From assembly GCA_030447685.1 (NCBI GenBank), contig JAUJOK010000013.1:53502-117501 (forward strand): a DNA stretch of 64,000 nt, in the 5' to 3' direction. The notes under the pieces are model-generated. The model did not search any database and was not told where the DNA came from. It saw nothing but the letters and a program-made list of their open reading frames with translations. This DNA comes from Armatimonadaceae bacterium (GTDB lineage Bacteria; Armatimonadota; Armatimonadia; Armatimonadales; Armatimonadaceae). The translations under genes and the position numbers were made by a program. This document shows, in pieces, positions 60,477 to 64,000 of this stretch (position 1 is the stretch's first letter; every line of letters starts with the position of its first letter).

Positions 60477-63031
60477 TCCCCGTCCGCCTGCAGCTTAAAA
60501 ACTTCATGAGCTACGGTGAAAGCGTCCCGCCGCTGGAGTTCGCCGGGATGCGCGTCGCCTGCCTGTCGGGGGACAACGGCAACGGCAAGACGGCCCTTTT
60601 AGACGCCATGACCTGGGCGCTGTGGGGCAAGACACGCGCGCCTTCCGAGGAGGACATCATCCGCCTGGGAGCGTCCGAATGCCGGGTCCTGTTCGATTTT
60701 CTGGTGGACGGCGTCAAGTACCGTGTCCATAAGGCGCGCACCCGGCGCGGCAGCCCGGTCTGGGAACTGCAGGTCTGGCAGGAGGACGGCACGCTTCGCT
60801 CGCTTTCCGGCACCAGCGCCCGCGAAACCGAGGCGCGCATCCAGGCCCTGCTGCGGATGGATTATAAAACGTTCCTGTCTTCCGCCTATCTGTCCCAGGG
60901 GCGCGCGGATGAGTTCACGCGGGCGGGTGTCGCCGAGCGCAAGAAAGTGCTTGCCGACATTCTCGACCTGTCCCGCTACGAGCGGCTGGAGCAGATGGCA
61001 AAGGAGCGCCGCGCCGAGGCGGAGCGCTGCCTGCTGGACGAAGAGCGCAGCATCGCCGCCATCGACAGCGAGTTGGAGCGCGAAGATGAGTACTTGATCG
61101 CCCGCGATGCCGCCGAGGCGACGCTGCAAACGCTGACCACGGAAATTGAGACACGGCAAGCCGAGCACGAGCAGTTGACCGCGCAGGTGCAGCGCCTTTC
61201 CGAGCGCGAGGAACGGGCGCTGGAATTCGAGGCGGGAATCCGTGAGCGCCGGGAAGACATAGCACATCACAGCCAGATGCTGCGCGAATCGGAAGCCCGC
61301 ATCGCGCAGGCCGAGCAGATTCTGGACCAGCGCAAAGAGATCGAGGCGGCCTACGAACAGCTATTAAAACTACAGGAGCGCATCGGGCCGCTGGAGGCGC
61401 AGGACCGCGAGCACCGCACGCTGGAGCGGGAAGCGCATACCCTGCAAAGCCGCATCGATAAAGCGCGCGGCGAGATCGAGAACGAGCGTTACCGCCTATC
61501 CTGCGACGCCGAAAACATCGAGCGCGAGGCAGCGGACATCACGCGCCTGGACGGCCTTATCGCCGACCTGGATACCAACATCGCCGCCTATGGCGACCCG
61601 GAAACAAAGCGCCTTCAGGCCGAAGCGAAGCGCGACGCCGCCGACAAAGAGTTTATTGAACTGAAAACGCAGAACGGCACCTACAAAGCGCAGATCGAAG
61701 GGCTGGAAACGCGTATTGGGGCGCTGCAAAGCTCGGACGCGCCGCTGTGCGAGTATTGCGGCCAGGCGCTGAGCCGGGAAAAGCGGCAGCAGGCGCGCAG
61801 GGAAACCGAGGCCGAGCGGGACCGGCTGAAGGCGCTTCAAAGCGAAGTCGCCACGCGCGGCGCGAAGCTGAATACACAGCGCGAGCAGCTAAAAAAGGTG
61901 GCGGAGCGGGCGCAGACCGACCTGCGCGCGGTTGCCGGGCTTCGCGAGCGGATGGTTCAGTTATCGCAGCAGCGGCTTCGCCTGGAGGAGCGCGCCAAGC
62001 AGCTGCCTTACCTGCGCGAGCAGATCGCCAAGCAGGAGCAGGCGCTGACGGACCGCGACTACGCCCACGAAGACCAGGAGCAGTTGATGCAGGTCTCGGC
62101 CCGGCTGGAAAAACTGGAGCGGGTTTCCGAAGAACTGAATCATACACGCGCGGAGATGCAGCGGCTTGCGGGCGCGGAGCGTAATTTTCTGCGTCTCGAA
62201 GGCGCGGAGCAGACGCGGGCAACGGAAACGCAGCAGTGCGCGCATCATCGGGAAGCCATAGAAAAGCGGGAGGCCGCCATCGGGCGCGCGGATGCCGCCA
62301 TCGCCAAAATACGCCTGGATACCGCCGCCCTGCCCGACCTGCGCCGCGACCTGAGCGCGCTGTCCGCCGATCTTCAGACGATACGGCTTCAGGCGCAGGC
62401 GGCGCATCGCGAGATCGGCGTCCGCACGTCCCAGTTGGAGCGCTGCGCCGCGCTGCGTGAGGAGCGTATTCGGCGCACCGAGGCACAGCACGCCGCCGCT
62501 AAGGAGAAGCAGGTTTTCACTGAGCTTCAAGGGGCGTTCGGCAAAAAAGGCGTCCAGGCGCTGATTATTGAGAATGCCCTGCCGGAGATACAGGATGTCG
62601 CCAACGAAACGCTGGGGCGCATGACCGACGGCGGCATGCAGGTGCAGCTTGTCACCCAGAAAGAGGCCAAGACAAAAGGCGTCTCCGCCATCGAAACGCT
62701 GGACATCATCATCTCCGACGACATGGGCACGCGCCCCTACGAGATGTACAGCGGCGGCGAGGCGTTCCGGGTCAACTTCGCCCTGCGTATAGCCCTTTCC
62801 AAAATGCTCGCCCGCCGCGCCGGTGCGCCGCTGCAAACGCTTTTACTGGACGAGGGCTTCGGCACGCAGGACCCCCGTGGCCGTGAATCCATCATCGAAG
62901 CCATCAACACCGTCGCCGACGATTTCGCCCTTATCCTCGTCATCACCCACATCGAGGAGTTAAAAGACCAGTTCCCCACCCGTATCGAGGTCGTCAAGGG
63001 GCAGGCCGGTTCTACCTTCGCCGTCGTTTAG
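60473..63031 (+). CDS. sbcC: SMC-like ATPase SbcC/Rad50-like
   Basis: Long coiled-coil ATPase partner of SbcD, 852 residues from a TTG overlapping the sbcD stop. Walker A l-GDNGNGKTALLDAMTWAL near residue 38, two coiled-coil arms, a zinc hook CEYCGQAL near residue 426 at the centre, then the ABC signature YSGGEAFRVNFALRIA and Walker B TLLLDEGFGTQDPRG, ending LILVITHIEELKDQFPTRIE. Symmetry about the hook is as expected. Intact frame over 2.5 kb. Confidence 0.94.
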   Translation: MIPVRLQLKNFMSYGESVPPLEFAGMRVACLSGDNGNGKTALLDAMTWALWGKTRAPSEEDIIRLGASECRVLFDFLVDGVKYRVHKARTRRGSPVWELQVWQEDGTLRSLSGTSARETEARIQALLRMDYKTFLSSAYLSQGRADEFTRAGVAERKKVLADILDLSRYERLEQMAKERRAEAERCLLDEERSIAAIDSELEREDEYLIARDAAEATLQTLTTEIETRQAEHEQLTAQVQRLSEREERALEFEAGIRERREDIAHHSQMLRESEARIAQAEQILDQRKEIEAAYEQLLKLQERIGPLEAQDREHRTLEREAHTLQSRIDKARGEIENERYRLSCDAENIEREAADITRLDGLIADLDTNIAAYGDPETKRLQAEAKRDAADKEFIELKTQNGTYKAQIEGLETRIGALQSSDAPLCEYCGQALSREKRQQARRETEAERDRLKALQSEVATRGAKLNTQREQLKKVAERAQTDLRAVAGLRERMVQLSQQRLRLEERAKQLPYLREQIAKQEQALTDRDYAHEDQEQLMQVSARLEKLERVSEELNHTRAEMQRLAGAERNFLRLEGAEQTRATETQQCAHHREAIEKREAAIGRADAAIAKIRLDTAALPDLRRDLSALSADLQTIRLQAQAAHREIGVRTSQLERCAALREERIRRTEAQHAAAKEKQVFTELQGAFGKKGVQALIIENALPEIQDVANETLGRMTDGGMQVQLVTQKEAKTKGVSAIETLDIIISDDMGTRPYEMYSGGEAFRVNFALRIALSKMLARRAGAPLQTLLLDEGFGTQDPRGRESIIEAINTVADDFALILVITHIEELKDQFPTRIEVVKGQAGSTFAVV

Positions 63032-63070
63032 CCCCGTCGCAAGCGTATAATTCAAGCAGGAGGGAATACG

Positions 63071-63352
63071 ATGACACTGACATTACCGCCTGATCTGGAG
63101 CGCCGCGTAGCACAGGAAGCCGAGCGGCAAGGCATGGAGCGAGACACCTACGTACTGCAAACTCTGGAAAAGCAGCTTGAGCAGGATAAACGAGCAGCCG
63201 CTATCGCTCTCCTGCAATCCTGGATCGATGCCGATGAGGAGGAAGCCAGAGAACAACGCGAAACGGGCGAATATCTGATTCGCGTACTGGATGAAGATCG
63301 GCTTTCGGACAGGAAACTATTCCCGGCGGAACTGAAGGGAATCTCGTGGTAG
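63071..63352 (+). CDS. antitoxin-like partner of the PIN toxin
   Basis: A 93-residue protein: MTLTLPPDLERRVAQEAERQ (a ribbon-helix-helix-like opening), MERDTYVLQTLEKQLEQDKR, ALLQSWIDADEEEAREQRET, ending with the basic DRKLFPAELKGISW. Short proteins of this type stand before PIN toxins in Chloroflexi, cyanobacteria and Armatimonadota. GCAGGAGGG precedes the ATG. The stop overlaps the toxin GTG. Confidence 0.75.
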   Translation: MTLTLPPDLERRVAQEAERQGMERDTYVLQTLEKQLEQDKRAAAIALLQSWIDADEEEAREQRETGEYLIRVLDEDRLSDRKLFPAELKGISW

Positions 63353-63801
63353 CGCGCGTGGTGTTGCTGGACACAGGCCCTTTGGGAATGGTGACAAACC
63401 CGAATCGGTCGCCGGAGGGGGTCGCCTGCGCGCAGTGGCTTCAGTCGATGCTTGACCGGAACGTGCGAGTGGTTCTGCCGGAAATTGCCGACTACGAAAT
63501 CCGCCGTGAACTGCTGCGAGCGAACAAAATTAGGGGCATTGTCCAACTGGATACTTTCGGCACGCTGCTGGAGTATCTCCCGATTACGACGGCGGCGATG
63601 CGTCAGGCGGCGGTGTTCTGGGCGCAGGCGCGCCAGCAGGGACAGCCGACATCGGGTGACAAAACTATTGACGGTGACGTGATTCTCGCGGCGCAGGCGG
63701 TGACGCTGGATGCGCCCGGTACAGCGGTCATCGCGACGACCAATGTCGGCCACCTTGCCCGCTTCGCCCCCGCGGAACTCTGGCATAACATTATCGCCTG
63801 A
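63346..63801 (+). CDS. PIN-domain toxin
   Basis: A 151-residue PIN protein from a GTG inside the antitoxin end. It reads RVVLLDTGPLGMVTNPNRS (first Asp), VVLPEIADYEIRRELLRANK (Glu), DKTIDGDVILAAQA (Asp) and IATTNVGHLARF, where N stands in place of the fourth acidic residue often seen. Predicted ribonuclease of a type II pair; third PIN locus in the window after 563 (intact) and 58186 (remnant). Confidence 0.85.
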   Translation: MVARVVLLDTGPLGMVTNPNRSPEGVACAQWLQSMLDRNVRVVLPEIADYEIRRELLRANKIRGIVQLDTFGTLLEYLPITTAAMRQAAVFWAQARQQGQPTSGDKTIDGDVILAAQAVTLDAPGTAVIATTNVGHLARFAPAELWHNIIA

Positions 63802-63819
63802 CGAAGGAACGAGAAGACC

Positions 63820-64000
63820 ATGAAGACAGGTAGGCAGGTAAGTCGGCATACTAATGAGCCGCAGCGTCCCGATCAGGGGGTGACGGCGCGGGCAAACGCG
63901 CTATTGCGGGCGCAGGCGACGGGAAACCTGCCGGAGCGCATCGCCTGGGCGGAGCGTATCAAGCTGGGCGACCCGCACAAGTATATCCAGCCCGTTATCG
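63820..64000 (+). CDS. hypothetical protein, runs off the window
   Basis: ATG followed by KTGRQVSRHTNEPQRPDQGV, TARANALLRAQATGNLPERI, AWAERIKLGDPHKYIQPVI to the window end. A GAACGAGAAG lies upstream. The visible 60 residues are polar with no signal peptide. The frame is open and codon use fits the neighbours, but the family is not recognised. It begins 18 bases after the PIN toxin stop. Confidence 0.5.
   Translation, partial: MKTGRQVSRHTNEPQRPDQGVTARANALLRAQATGNLPERIAWAERIKLGDPHKYIQPVI

Overview
The window is a G+C-rich bacterial chromosome segment. The best phylum guess is Armatimonadota. The main support is a secreted pseudopilin-type protein (7878..8702) with the [14 protein letters not shown]-terminus and an H-X9-DG ending, a style very common in that phylum. 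LolA/DUF2092-like envelope proteins fit a diderm cell. This is inference from family style, not a phylogeny. One tRNA (Gly, anticodon CCC) is present; there is no rRNA and no CRISPR array.

Layout. 1-3.9 kb: arginine operon argC-argJ-(antitoxin/PIN toxin)-argB on the minus strand, behind a strong promoter, an arginine-rich leader peptide and a terminator, which looks like transcription attenuation. 4-7.5 kb: overlapping plus-strand envelope operon (sugar-transfer-type enzyme, CXXCH protein, LolA-like protein, GT39-type glycosyltransferase). 7.5-20.6 kb: secreted prepilin-like protein, a leaderless ornithine cyclodeaminase-like gene with two kinases, a minus-strand run of small-molecule enzymes, rhamnose mutarotase and rhamnulokinase, and tRNA-Gly. 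20.9-24 kb: a membrane HD-GYP/GAF/GGDEF c-di-GMP protein preceded by two tiny genes encoding secreted W-motif peptides. 24.3-38.5 kb: rpmB, a CBS-DUF1385 fusion, argS, a large secreted glycosidase-like protein, a PfkB kinase, alaS, a phosphatase-fold membrane protein, ruvX, mltG and a YqeG phosphatase.

38.5-42.1 kb: an IS1595-type mobile element of about 3.05 kb, with terminal inverted repeats and an 8-bp target duplication, splits an HslV-like (T1) peptidase gene. It carries a frameshifted transposase and regulator-like cargo. 42.2-50.7 kb: phzF, then a minus-strand group of two secreted unknown proteins, two tandem CHAD proteins and an M23 peptidase, followed by a lone ABC ATPase and pilT. 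50.8-64 kb: polyprenol-phosphate sugar transferase, carotenoid genes crtI and crtB, ruvC, a lipoprotein, a nucleoside-hydrolase-like gene, maf, phasin, Uma2, a TA remnant, hpt, leaderless sbcD with sbcC, and an intact antitoxin/PIN pair.

Two themes cut across the window. First, at least four families of short palindromic (MITE-like) elements sit between genes and inside coding regions in frame, supplying N-terminal residues, C-termini, loops and stop codons, reminiscent of Rickettsia palindromic elements. Second, many genes, including essential alaS, ruvC and housekeeping pilT-type genes, carry single-base frameshifts near G/C runs, but only in certain stretches. I read these mainly as low-quality assembly patches rather than gene decay. 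Frameshifted genes are labelled CDS when I think the break is a sequence error, and pseudogene when the break looks real.
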